Shown here piece after piece: positions 1 to 7,399 of a stretch of 64,000 nt of DNA. The number at the start of each line of letters is the position of its first letter. Position 1 is the stretch's first letter. Source of the stretch: UBA6168 sp965222975 (GTDB taxonomy: Bacteria; Bacteroidota; Bacteroidia; Chitinophagales; Saprospiraceae); NCBI GenBank assembly GCA_965222975.1, contig CBDCVJ010000055.1, positions 1-64,000 on the forward strand. Direction: 5' to 3'. Below the pieces are notes generated by a model that was not told the DNA's origin, did not search any database, and saw nothing but the letters and a program-made list of their open reading frames with translations. Position numbers and translations under genes: made by a program.

Positions 1-395
1 CCTTTTCGAGCCTTTCGGCACAAACGGAAATGACCGCCAAGAAGTATGACAACCCCCAATGGCAGCGCATTGTCTCGGTGGATTATCATGCTGGCATGGA
101 AGGAAAGGCCCGTGACATCATCAATGATTATTTCCAAAAAGCAGCAAAAAAGGCAGGAACTACCAGACCTGCCGCCGCCATCGAGATGAGTACCGGCCAA
201 TACGATTACATCTATATCTGGAACTTGGAAGGTGGCTTGGAAGAAATGAATTGGGAGGTCAGCCCTAACAACATAAAATGGCGGAAAGCATTGGTAGCCA
301 TCGCTGGAAGTGAGGAAAAGGCCGATGCCATTCAAGCAGAATATAGGTCCTGCATCCGCTCTGCCAAAAGTGAGTTGGGCAGAAAGCTCGATTAG
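1..395 (+). CDS. Small secreted protein, 5' end outside window
   Basis: The reading frame is open to the left edge of the window from base 3. Upstream of the first ATG (base 30) it encodes FSSLSAQTE, which looks like the end of a signal peptide with cleavage after Ala. The true start therefore lies before the window, and the internal ATG at 30 is probably not the start. About 125 mature residues are visible. They form a small mixed alpha/beta protein with alternating strands (IVSVDY, YDYIYIW) and helices (GKARDIINDYFQKAAKK), which could be a ferredoxin-like or dimeric alpha/beta-barrel fold. I do not recognise the family and assign no function. The ORF ends at a TAG and no clear terminator follows. 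Confidence 0.6.
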   Translation, partial: FSSLSAQTEMTAKKYDNPQWQRIVSVDYHAGMEGKARDIINDYFQKAAKKAGTTRPAAAIEMSTGQYDYIYIWNLEGGLEEMNWEVSPNNIKWRKALVAIAGSEEKADAIQAEYRSCIRSAKSELGRKLD

Positions 396-435
396 TGACA
401 GGCACTTTGACGGTTTACTTTGGTCTCCTGCTGTA

Positions 436-599
436 AGAGGATGTTAGGAATTTAGGTTTTGAGGAAAAAGTTATTCATTTTTTGCTGAGACAAGGCGGAA
501 AATTAGGAGTATAGCCGTAGCTACATGACTAATTTTCCAACGAAGTATCAGCGAAAAAGGGATGACTTTTTACCGAAAGCTAAATTCCTAACATCCTCT
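436..599. repeat. 164-bp imperfect palindrome, MITE-like
   Basis: Two arms of about 71 bases pair almost end to end. The left arm begins AGAGGATGTTAGGAATTTAG and the right arm is its inverse, ending in CTAAATTCCTAACATCCTCT. A central unpaired part of about 20 bases contains TATAGCCGTAGCTAC. No ORF lies inside and I could not define a target site duplication. The size and full-length pairing fit a miniature inverted-repeat element; a large structured RNA is the alternative. The rest of 396-815 holds a short hairpin around CCCGAACTTGCTTCGGGA and the candidate promoter at 735-777. Confidence 0.7.
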
Positions 600-734
600 A
601 AGGTGGAATGATTGAAATTAAATTCAACATTCCTTGCGAAAGCCTTGCCTGACCACATTCTGATTATCGCAAAACAACAAGTAGGATTTCTGGTGACCAG
701 TCCCGAACTTGCTTCGGGATTGGTTACCTCCCTG

Positions 735-777
735 TTGTCCAATGGAAGGCATTGGGCGTGCCCGTTGCATGCCTTTG
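735..777 (+). promoter_or_regulatory. Candidate promoter of the beta-helix T9SS gene
   Basis: TTGTCCAATGGAAGG followed 39 bases later by CCTTTG resembles the promoter-proximal part of the repeated modules at 50783-50912 and 54226-54356 (TTGACCAAT, GGAAAGG, CTTTG). The start codon lies 39 bases downstream, as in the 54398 gene. The ATTGG boxes of the other two modules are not clearly present. The assignment is by resemblance only. Confidence 0.35.
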
Positions 778-815
778 GCAGCAGGTTTTTTCAAAAAAAA
801 AAAAACACATAAACC

Positions 816-1043
816 ATGAAAAAGGTAACCAATCATTTTCAGTCTTTCCTTCTCACTTGTTGCCTCATTTTGGCCATTGGCCAAGTGGCACAGGCAACCA
901 TTAAATACGTCAAACCAACTGTATCCGGCACGGGCGACGGCTCTTCCTGGGCCAATGCTTCCGACGACCTGCAGGCCATGATCAATGCTGCCGCTAGCGG
1001 GGGACGAGGTATGGGTCGCTACTGGTACTTACCTGCCCAGTAG
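816..1043 (+). CDS. Fragment 1: signal peptide and start of beta-helix
   Basis: This 75-codon reading frame encodes a Sec signal peptide (MKKVTNHFQSFLLTCCLILA, cleavage near AQA). The beginning of a pectin-lyase-like or polymorphic outer membrane domain follows (IKYVKPTVSGTGDGSSWANA). Sense ends near residue 63, at the G5 run; the last dozen residues are out of frame. On its own it would give a short non-functional export product. Confidence 0.5.
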   Translation: MKKVTNHFQSFLLTCCLILAIGQVAQATIKYVKPTVSGTGDGSSWANASDDLQAMINAAASGGRGMGRYWYLPAQ

Positions 1044-1150
1044 GGATATCTCTGGCAACAGCTCCCCCGCCGAGCCGCGGGGACAAAACCTTCTTTATTG
1101 ACAAGGATATAGAAATATACGGTGGCTTCCCTAATATCGGCGACCCAGGC

Positions 1151-2188
1151 ATGGCCCTGAGGGACTGGAAAACCTACCCCACTATCCTTAGCGGCGACTT
1201 CAACGGGGATGATGCATCGGGACTTTCCGGCAGCGACTTGGTCAGTGACCCCTCAAGAAGTGACAATGCCAACTCGGTTGTTTTTAGCAAAAATCTCAGC
1301 AGTGCCTTTATACTAGATGGATTCTATATTCAAAGCGGAAACGCCAGCGCCGCCAACGGTAGTAACTTCAGGGATGCCGACAGAAGTGGTGGAGGCTGGT
1401 ACAATGAGGGCAATGGGAGCGGTAACACCTCCAGCCCTACCATCAGGGATTGTTCCTTCCAGTACAATTCCTGCCTCTCCGTTGGAGGAGCGATGTTCAA
1501 CAACGCCAGTAATGGTGGCACCACCAACCCAGCCTATTCCAACTGTTCATTCATAAACTCAAACTCCAACAGCAATGGCGGTGCAGTGTACAATATGGGC
1601 AGAAGCAATGGCACGGCCAGCCCTACTTTTACTAACTGCTCCTTTGAAAATTCCAACGCTAACGATAGCAGGGGTGGAGCAGTGTATAATGATGGCTATT
1701 CCATCGGCACCAGCAACCCGTCATTCGTCAACTGTTCCTTCGTCAACTCGACCGCTGGCCTTTTCGGAGGTGCAGTTCATAACATCGGAGCAAACGGCGT
1801 CAGCAATCCCTCTTTCACCAACTGCTCTTTTACCAACTCCCATGCAGGAACCAGAGGAGGGGCAGTCTACAACGACGGCCAAAACGGCCTCTGTAGCCCA
1901 AGCTTTTCCAACTGCATCTTTTGGGAAAACACTGCTGGCTCCAGTGGGCCTATCTTTTACAACTTAGTTGCGAATGTTAACATAGCCCACTCTCTTGTTG
2001 AGGATGTAGATTGCACTACTTTCAGTACTAATTCAAACGGTAATGTTACTTGTAATGGGGATATGGTTTATGACCAAGACCCACTTTTTGTGGATGCCGT
2101 GAATGGTGACCTCCACCTTCAGCCCTGCTCCCCGGCCATTGATGCGGGCAACGACGCTGCCCCCGGGGCTGAACGGCATTACCACTGA
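1151..2188 (+). CDS. Fragment 2: right-handed beta-helix repeats
   Basis: The frame carries sense from about base 1083, with no ATG before 1151, to about 2160. It holds six repeats of roughly 30 residues of the form NPSF-x-NCSF-x-NS-x-GGAVYN. This is typical of parallel beta-helix proteins in which each repeat is one coil with stacked Asn and Cys positions. A segment of the form SPAIDAGNDAA ends the helix, as in many Bacteroidota choice-of-anchor proteins. The final residues after the C5/G4 run are out of frame. This piece has no signal peptide and no sorting domain. Confidence 0.55.
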   Translation: MALRDWKTYPTILSGDFNGDDASGLSGSDLVSDPSRSDNANSVVFSKNLSSAFILDGFYIQSGNASAANGSNFRDADRSGGGWYNEGNGSGNTSSPTIRDCSFQYNSCLSVGGAMFNNASNGGTTNPAYSNCSFINSNSNSNGGAVYNMGRSNGTASPTFTNCSFENSNANDSRGGAVYNDGYSIGTSNPSFVNCSFVNSTAGLFGGAVHNIGANGVSNPSFTNCSFTNSHAGTRGGAVYNDGQNGLCSPSFSNCIFWENTAGSSGPIFYNLVANVNIAHSLVEDVDCTTFSTNSNGNVTCNGDMVYDQDPLFVDAVNGDLHLQPCSPAIDAGNDAAPGAERHYH

Positions 2189-3569
2189 CCTCGATGGTAA
2201 TGGCCGCTTTTTCGATGCCGTACCCAATGTCACGGCGGACGTGGACATGGGTTGCTACGAATACCAAAGCATCCTGTCACCAACGATAATCTGCCCCGCC
2301 AACATCACCGCCGATGTGGATGCGGGCATCTGCTGCGCCACGCTGTCCATCGCTGTCCCAACGGGGTCAGACAATTGCACCACCCTTACTTTCTCCAATG
2401 ATTACAATGGGACAAATGACGCCAGCGATGTTTATTTCCCAGGAGAAACCATCGTCACTTGGACGGCTACCAACGGCTTGGGCAACACTGCCACCTGCGA
2501 ACATAGCGTGACCGTGGAAGACAACGAAGCGCCAGTGCTTGGTTACACCGATGAGGTCTGCTATGCTGAGTACGAGATCTGTTTGGATGAACAGGCGGCT
2601 TACATCGCCGAGCGGTTGGCGGAGCTTGAAATATTTATTGCCAATTGCAACGGCGACCCCGCCTGCTTGCAAGTGGCTGCATTTGAAGCTTTAAAAATTG
2701 ATGAGGAAGCCCGTAAACTCATCTCCAGGTGCCTGTTCATCCTCAATGGCTGTGAAGTTATTCCAGCAGAGAACAACCAGTTGCCTGACATCGTGGTGGA
2801 TGCACCTGCTGGAAGTTGCGAAATCGAACTCAACCCCGGCCCGGTTGTCATGGAAAATTGCGCTACCTTCACCCTCACCAATGATTACAACAATAATGGT
2901 ACGGGAGAGGGAACTTACCCGGTCGGCACCACTGTCGTCACATGGACAGCCGTTGACCAGTACGGCAACACCAGCACCGTTTCCCGCAATATCATGGTGA
3001 ATGGCAGCGGCGATGCTGATTGTGATAATGTCCCAGATGATTGTGATATCTGTCCTGACGGTGACGATTCGGTGGACAACAACAACGATGGCATACCAGA
3101 TTGTAGCCAATTGCTTGCCTATGACGACTACCATGCCGACTGGAAATGCGCCAACAACAAGATTAATATCTGCAAAAATGACACTACCCTTTGTATCAAC
3201 AAGAATGCTTTGCCTGCCCAGTTTAATAATGGTCACTCAGTAGGGCCGTGTACTTCTTGTGGAGGGCAAAACTTGATCGGCCAGAGTGGTAACGGTTTCT
3301 ATGCTGCCGCGGGAAGACAAGATAGGATCAGTATTTTCCCAAATCCTGCTAACAATGAGATTAATGTTATTTTTGAAAGACATTCTCCTATTGCCACATT
3401 GCGAATCATGGACGTGTTTGGAAGAACCGTTTTTGAAAAAGAAATGGAAGAAGGTGTTGACCGCTTGTCCATTGACCTAAACAATGGCCAATTTGAAAGC
3501 GGTATTTACCTTGTTTCTTTATTTGAAAATGGGGAAATAAGGACAAAGCAATTGGTGGTACAGCGGTAA
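2103..3569 (+). CDS. Fragment 3: HYR domain and T9SS sorting domain
   Basis: Sense in this frame starts near base 2165 (GLNGITTDLDGNGRFFDAVP); the 20 or so codons before that are out of frame. A HYR-type domain follows (IICPANITADVDAGICCATL to HSVTVEDNEAP), then a helical insert rich in Cys, a second HYR-like unit (VVTWTAVDQYGNTSTVSRNI) and a DxDxDxxxD thrombospondin type 3-like stretch (DADCDNVPDDCDICPDGDDS). A motif of the ICxxxxTTLCINxxALPAxFNNGHxxGPC kind comes next, then a type A sorting domain (ISIFPNPANNEINVIFERHS to LVVQR). The last 510 bp match the end of the next gene without indels. Confidence 0.6.
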   Translation: MVTSTFSPAPRPLMRATTLPPGLNGITTDLDGNGRFFDAVPNVTADVDMGCYEYQSILSPTIICPANITADVDAGICCATLSIAVPTGSDNCTTLTFSNDYNGTNDASDVYFPGETIVTWTATNGLGNTATCEHSVTVEDNEAPVLGYTDEVCYAEYEICLDEQAAYIAERLAELEIFIANCNGDPACLQVAAFEALKIDEEARKLISRCLFILNGCEVIPAENNQLPDIVVDAPAGSCEIELNPGPVVMENCATFTLTNDYNNNGTGEGTYPVGTTVVTWTAVDQYGNTSTVSRNIMVNGSGDADCDNVPDDCDICPDGDDSVDNNNDGIPDCSQLLAYDDYHADWKCANNKINICKNDTTLCINKNALPAQFNNGHSVGPCTSCGGQNLIGQSGNGFYAAAGRQDRISIFPNPANNEINVIFERHSPIATLRIMDVFGRTVFEKEMEEGVDRLSIDLNNGQFESGIYLVSLFENGEIRTKQLVVQR

Positions 3570-3591
3570 TTAATAAGAAAAGAAACTACTA

Positions 3592-3634
3592 AAAAGAAAG
3601 GGGAACCATATCCACAATGCTTCCCTTTTCTTGT
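3592..3634 (+). terminator. Rho-independent terminator after 816-3569
   Basis: AAGAAAGGGGAA and TTCCCTTTTCTT form a 12-bp stem with one G-T pair around a loop of about 15 bases, just after the stop at 3569. Confidence 0.55.
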
Positions 3635-4199
3635 ATAAAAATTAGTTGCTTTGGTTAGGATCGCAGTGCTTTGGGACAAGTGTCACATGGAAGTCTGGAC
3701 AATCAGAAATTGAAGGTAGCTAAACGCTCAATGGGAGTGATTGTGGAGGAATTCAAGTGGTTGAACAGTGGAGGTTGAAGTCGGTTCAAAAGAATTGATG
3801 CTTGACTTCTCGCGTAAGCAATACTCAAGAATAAATAACTATTAAAAATAAAAAAACCAAACGAAAAATTCGGGCAATTAAGAATTAATTTCCATCTTTG
3901 ACCCACCACTCCTATACTATAAGAGAAAGCCATACTTTATACCATACTTCCATATAAACTTATGTTATCCATTTGAAACATTGAAAAGTCATGATTCGTC
4001 TTTTATCATAGTTTTATTGGGAAAATGGTAATCATAAAAACTGCTTAACTTTAATACGGACTTGTCTCACCTAAAGAATTTTTTCTAAACCATTTTAAAA
4101 AGTCGCCAATGCCAAATGAACATTGTTACTACTGCCTTTTCTGTACACAAAAGCAAGTGGTAAGATGTTTTATTAAATAATTCAACAAACTTTTTCTCC
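3635..4199. other. Intergenic, no supported gene
   Basis: AT-rich sequence between the two T9SS genes. Short open frames occur on both strands, but none has a recognisable domain, signal peptide or plausible start. I see no tRNA, large repeat or clear promoter. A weak -7-like TAACTTTA near 4047 could serve the next gene. Confidence 0.4.
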
Positions 4200-6113
4200 A
4201 TGAAAAAAAATTTTTTTACACAGTTTTTCAAACTCATTAACTGGGCTGTTTTAAAGTTCCCATCGGAAATCAGTGCCCTTGCCTTGTTCTTTCCATTTTT
4301 AAAAAAATATAATAAGAAGAGCGCGCAAAGCAGAAAAACTATGTTTGCCAATATTGGAATAGGAACGGCACTCCTTATCTTCCTTTCTCTCAGCAGCACT
4401 ACATTAAACGCATCAACAGACGTTCCTGCCATACAGACTGCCAACTTACCAGAGATACTCGTAATTGAATTTGGAGGCGCAAACCCAGCAACCATTGGTT
4501 GGACATTTACTTTAGGATCAGATATTACCGTAACCAGCTTGGGCCTCTATGATTCCGGAGAAGATGGTTTGGCAAATGCACACGATATAGGTATTTGGAA
4601 CAACAGCGGGACGTTGCTTACTTCAACTACCATTCCCAGTGGCACTAGTGCGACATTGAATGCTGGCTATCGCTACGTCTCCATTACACCTGTTGTATTG
4701 AGTGCTGGACAAACCTATGTTGTTGGCGCTTTTTATCCTGTGGGAAGTGGTGACAAATTCATTTACAATTCGTCGCAGACTTACGCTTCACCAATCACTT
4801 TCGGTCAGTCTCGCCAGACTGCACTTTTCGGCAGCCCTCCCTCATCTCTTTCTTTTCCGGGGTTACATGCATCCCTTGATCAGGGTCTTTTTGGCCCTAA
4901 TTTTCTGTGCAGCTTTGACGACCCTTGCGATGACTCGGATGAAGATGAAATCTGCGACGAGGACGATAACTGCCCCAATGATGCCAACCCTGATCAGACT
5001 GATACCGACAATGACGGAATAGGAGATGACTGCGACGCTTGTCCTTTAGCAGTAGATGGCCTTGAAAATTTTGGTAACGACAATCCTTGCAAATGCGACC
5101 TTGGCTACTTCCAACAAACCGAAGAAAGAAATGGCCAGACGGTCATCATCGGTTGCCAAGTTTGCCCTGTTGGTAAATTCTGCCCAGATGGTATTAGTGC
5201 AAATCTTTGTCCTGTTGGAAGATACCAAAACCTCACTGGACAAACTGAATGCAAAGAATGCAATCCTGGTACTTTTAGTGATTTTGAAGGTGCAGCATCT
5301 TGCACACTTTGCTCAAGTGGTACTTTCCAGCCAGCGTCTGGGTCCACTGAATGCCTGACCTGTTGCGAGGGAACAAATTCGTCTGAAGGCGTCACTTCCT
5401 GCGACCCTGGCGAATGGGGCGAATGGAGCGAATGTAGTGAGCCTTGCGGGGGCGGTACCAGAAACCGCACCCGTCCTATCACCCAATACGAGAATGGACA
5501 AGTGACTTGCACGACTGAAGAAGAATCAGAAGCTTGCAATACCCAGCCTTGCCAAGACAGTGACTGTGATGGCGTGCCTGACGAAGATGACGTTTGCCCT
5601 AACGGTGACGATTCGGTGGACGCCAACGACGATGGCATACCAGATTGTAGCCAGTTGCTTGCCTATGACGACTACCATGCCGACTGGAAATGCGCCAACA
5701 ACAAGATTAATATCTGCAAAAATGACACTACCCTTTGTATCAATAAGAATGCTTTGCCTGCCCATTTTAACAACGGTCACTCAGTAGGGCCGTGTACTTC
5801 TTGTGGAGGGCAAAACTTGATCGGCCAGAGTGGCAACGGTCTCTATGCTGCCGCGGGAAGACAAGACAGGATCAGTATTTTTCCAAATCCTGCCAACTAT
5901 GAGGTTTATGTTATTTTTGAAAGACTTTCTTCTATTGCCACATTGCGAATCATGGATATGTTTGGAAGAACCGTTTTTGAAAAAGAAATGGAAGAAGGTG
6001 TTGACCGTTTGTCCATTGACCTTAATAATGGCCAATTTGAAAACGGCATGTACCTGATCTCGCTTTCTGAGGAGGGAGAAACAACGACAAAGCAGCTTGT
6101 GATTCTACAATAA
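4200..6113 (+). CDS. T9SS protein with EGF-like and TSP1 modules
   Basis: Secreted multidomain protein of 637 residues. The domain order has five parts. A signal region comes first, with its hydrophobic core IGTALLIFLSLSS near residues 53-65. An N-terminal beta domain (about 80-235) follows, reminiscent of DUF4082-like adhesive domains. Acidic thrombospondin type 3-like Ca-binding repeats (about 240-283) come next. Then there is a Cys-rich EGF/GCC2-GCC3-like region with CxxC pairs (about 283-395) and a TSP1-like module beginning WGEWSECSEPCGGGTRNRTR (about 403-450). After another Asp-rich repeat and the ALPAHFNNGHSVGPC motif, a type A sorting domain ends the protein. The start is uncertain: ATG 4341 would give a more ordinary signal peptide. 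The last 510 bp duplicate the end of the preceding T9SS gene. It probably acts outside the cell or on its surface; the ligand is unknown. Confidence 0.8.
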   Translation: MKKNFFTQFFKLINWAVLKFPSEISALALFFPFLKKYNKKSAQSRKTMFANIGIGTALLIFLSLSSTTLNASTDVPAIQTANLPEILVIEFGGANPATIGWTFTLGSDITVTSLGLYDSGEDGLANAHDIGIWNNSGTLLTSTTIPSGTSATLNAGYRYVSITPVVLSAGQTYVVGAFYPVGSGDKFIYNSSQTYASPITFGQSRQTALFGSPPSSLSFPGLHASLDQGLFGPNFLCSFDDPCDDSDEDEICDEDDNCPNDANPDQTDTDNDGIGDDCDACPLAVDGLENFGNDNPCKCDLGYFQQTEERNGQTVIIGCQVCPVGKFCPDGISANLCPVGRYQNLTGQTECKECNPGTFSDFEGAASCTLCSSGTFQPASGSTECLTCCEGTNSSEGVTSCDPGEWGEWSECSEPCGGGTRNRTRPITQYENGQVTCTTEEESEACNTQPCQDSDCDGVPDEDDVCPNGDDSVDANDDGIPDCSQLLAYDDYHADWKCANNKINICKNDTTLCINKNALPAHFNNGHSVGPCTSCGGQNLIGQSGNGLYAAAGRQDRISIFPNPANYEVYVIFERLSSIATLRIMDMFGRTVFEKEMEEGVDRLSIDLNNGQFENGMYLISLSEEGETTTKQLVILQ

Positions 6114-6137
6114 AACGTTTTTCATACTAATAAACAA

Positions 6138-6175
6138 ATCCCAAAGGTCAGTTGACCTTTGGGATTTTTATTTTT
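6138..6175 (+). terminator. Strong rho-independent terminator
   Basis: ATCCCAAAGGTCA and TGACCTTTGGGAT form a perfect 13-bp stem with a 1-2 base loop, followed by TTTTTATTTTT. It lies 25 bases after the stop of the 4200-6113 gene. Confidence 0.85.
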
Positions 6176-6277
6176 CAATACATCTGCGTATACTGAACAC
6201 AGGGAATTCCCATCCCACGCTATCTAACTTGCTAACCCAATAGGTTGGGTATTAATCCCATAGATAGGGCAAACCGC

Positions 6278-6326
6278 TCGGACACAGATACCTACCATTC
6301 GGACATTACCGACAGTCATTCGGACA
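6278..6326 (+). promoter_or_regulatory. Three direct TCGGACA operator boxes at 21-bp steps
   Basis: TCGGACA occurs at 6278, 6299 and 6320, exactly 21 bp apart, so all three lie on the same face of the helix. The second and third boxes extend to CATTCGGACA. A -7-like TATCTTTG starts 30 bases after the last box. Direct repeats at two-turn spacing upstream of a promoter are typical of LytTR-type and some AraC-type activators. The cognate regulator is not identifiable here. Confidence 0.65.
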
Positions 6327-6337
6327 AAAGCCCTCGC

Positions 6338-6364
6338 TTGCCTTACTTGCTCCCCCTATCTTTG
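6338..6364 (+). promoter_or_regulatory. Bacteroidota-type promoter
   Basis: TATCTTTG at 6357-6364 matches the TAnnTTTG -7 consensus of Bacteroidota primary sigma factors. A TTG at 6338-6340 may be a -33 remnant with short spacing. The next ATG is 55 bases downstream, at 6419. The weak -33 fits a promoter that needs the activator boxes just upstream. Confidence 0.55.
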
Positions 6365-6418
6365 AAGTGTCCTTCAACCTGAGCGTTTCATCAAAACACT
6401 TTAACCTAAATTTGTAAA

Positions 6419-6604
6419 ATGAAAACTTCCATTTTTTCGGCCTCCAATTTTATAAAACTCACACCCACCGAGGAAAAAAATATACTGATCCGATTTGAGC
6501 AGTTTGTTGCCAATTTTCAAGTTGGAACAACCACAAAGCAATCAAATGAAAGCTGGACATCTATTTCCCCAAATAAACAGACCGCCATTTACCAAAACAA
6601 GTAG
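6419..6604 (+). CDS. Short ORF, 61 residues, unknown
   Basis: A 61-codon frame lies directly downstream of a good promoter and an operator array, which is the main reason to think it is expressed. The product begins MKTSIFSASNFIKLTPTEEK. It has an amphipathic helix in its first half and a Ser/Thr/Asn/Gln-rich tail with no Cys. I see no signal peptide or membrane segment and do not recognise a family. The tail is followed by AT-rich DNA and a palindrome, so it could be the stub of a decayed longer gene. A small regulatory or peptide product, or only a transcribed leader, are also possible. Confidence 0.35.
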   Translation: MKTSIFSASNFIKLTPTEEKNILIRFEQFVANFQVGTTTKQSNESWTSISPNKQTAIYQNK

Positions 6605-6708
6605 AATCATTTTTTTATTTTCAAAATCAAATGAAAACAAAATACGATAATTATTTATCGGGCACCTCTCCTCTTTTTATTTTTTTTAATTGTGCAGCAC
6701 CTCCCTGT

Positions 6709-6775
6709 AGTTGGGAGATTTATCTCCCAATAAAATCAAATCAATTAAATGTTAGGAGATAAATCTCCTAACTAC
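6709..6775. repeat. 67-bp inverted repeat
   Basis: GTAGTTGGGAGATTTATCTCC and its near-inverse GGAGATAAATCTCCTAACTAC flank an AT-rich centre. Each arm also contains its own small palindrome (GGAGATTTATCTCC), so the unit can fold as one long hairpin or two short ones. It lies upstream of the DinB-like gene and resembles a REP-type palindrome. Confidence 0.6.
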
Positions 6776-6804
6776 GAAGGCTTGCTAAACCGTAACGATA
6801 AATC

Positions 6805-7341
6805 ATGACTACCACCTCCACGTTTGCAGCAATAAATAATTACCCAAGCAATTTCAACACAGGTTCTGTTTTAGCCCGAATAATTGACGGACTCGGGTTC
6901 AGATATTATTGGGCAACCGAAGGCCTGACAGAAAACGACCTTAACTACAGTCCTGGCAATAATAACAGAACTGCTTACCAAACCCTTGATCACCTTTATA
7001 ACATGGTTGATTTTATGGGCAATATTCTGGAAAACAAAATCTATAATTTTCCAGAACCAGAAAATGGATTCGGATTTTCAGAATTACGACAAAAAACATT
7101 GAATAGGATAGAAGAAATTAGAAATAAATTGTCCGAAATAGAAAATGGAGATTTAGAAGACAAGACTATTCATTTAACAGTGGAGGGCAATCCTATGGAC
7201 TTTAATGCTTGGCACATGTTAAATGGGCCATTTGTTGATTCGATTTTTCATATTGGCCAAATAATATCATTTAGAAGGGCAAGTGGCAATCCTGTTGATC
7301 CATACGTAAATCCATTTTTTTGTAAAAGAATAGAAAAATAA
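6805..7341 (+). CDS. DinB-like four-helix-bundle protein
   Basis: This 178-residue protein matches the DinB/YfiT-like putative metalloenzyme superfamily, helical bundles that often bind a divalent metal and include bacillithiol or mycothiol S-transferases. Visible features are a histidine in helix 2 (TLDHLYNM, His63) and the C-terminal block NGPFVDSIFHIGQI. In that block Asp145 and His149 take the place of the usual HxxxH pair. No signal peptide is present, so it should be cytoplasmic. It leads a same-strand run with the genes at 7400 and 8204 (gaps of 58 and 69 bp), suggesting cotranscription. The substrate is unknown. The lower-GC composition (about 35%) differs from the flanking T9SS genes. 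Confidence 0.75.
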   Translation: MTTTSTFAAINNYPSNFNTGSVLARIIDGLGFRYYWATEGLTENDLNYSPGNNNRTAYQTLDHLYNMVDFMGNILENKIYNFPEPENGFGFSELRQKTLNRIEEIRNKLSEIENGDLEDKTIHLTVEGNPMDFNAWHMLNGPFVDSIFHIGQIISFRRASGNPVDPYVNPFFCKRIEK

Positions 7342-7399
7342 AAACAATGCTTTAACAGTGAAAAAATAAATCGATTGATCAACTTGAATAATTAACCAC

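Larger units (their letters stand above)
816..3569 (+). pseudogene. Frameshifted T9SS beta-helix adhesin-like gene
   Basis: Joined across three frameshifts, this is one gene of about 917 codons. It has a signal peptide, a right-handed beta-helix region, a HYR domain, a thrombospondin type 3-like segment, a Cys-rich motif and a T9SS type A sorting domain. Each break is one extra base in a G/C run: the G5 at 999-1003, the G4 at 1079-1082 and the C5/G4 at 2160-2168. Removing one base at each site restores continuous family-typical sequence, for example ASGDEVWVATGTYLPSRD across the first. The ATG is preceded by AAAACACATAAACC, a leader shared with the T9SS gene at 54398. The product would be exported and anchored or released by T9SS. 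Either the gene is a recent pseudogene or the assembly has homopolymer errors; the sequence alone cannot decide. Confidence 0.8.

Noticed and set aside
3703..3933. Minus-strand open frame of 76 codons between the two T9SS genes
   Set aside because: No recognisable motif, low-complexity composition and no plausible promoter or partner; probably chance in AT-rich intergenic DNA.
3635..4199. Possible tRNA or IS remnant in the gap before 4200
   Set aside because: I looked for the tRNA T-loop pattern and transposase motifs and found neither.
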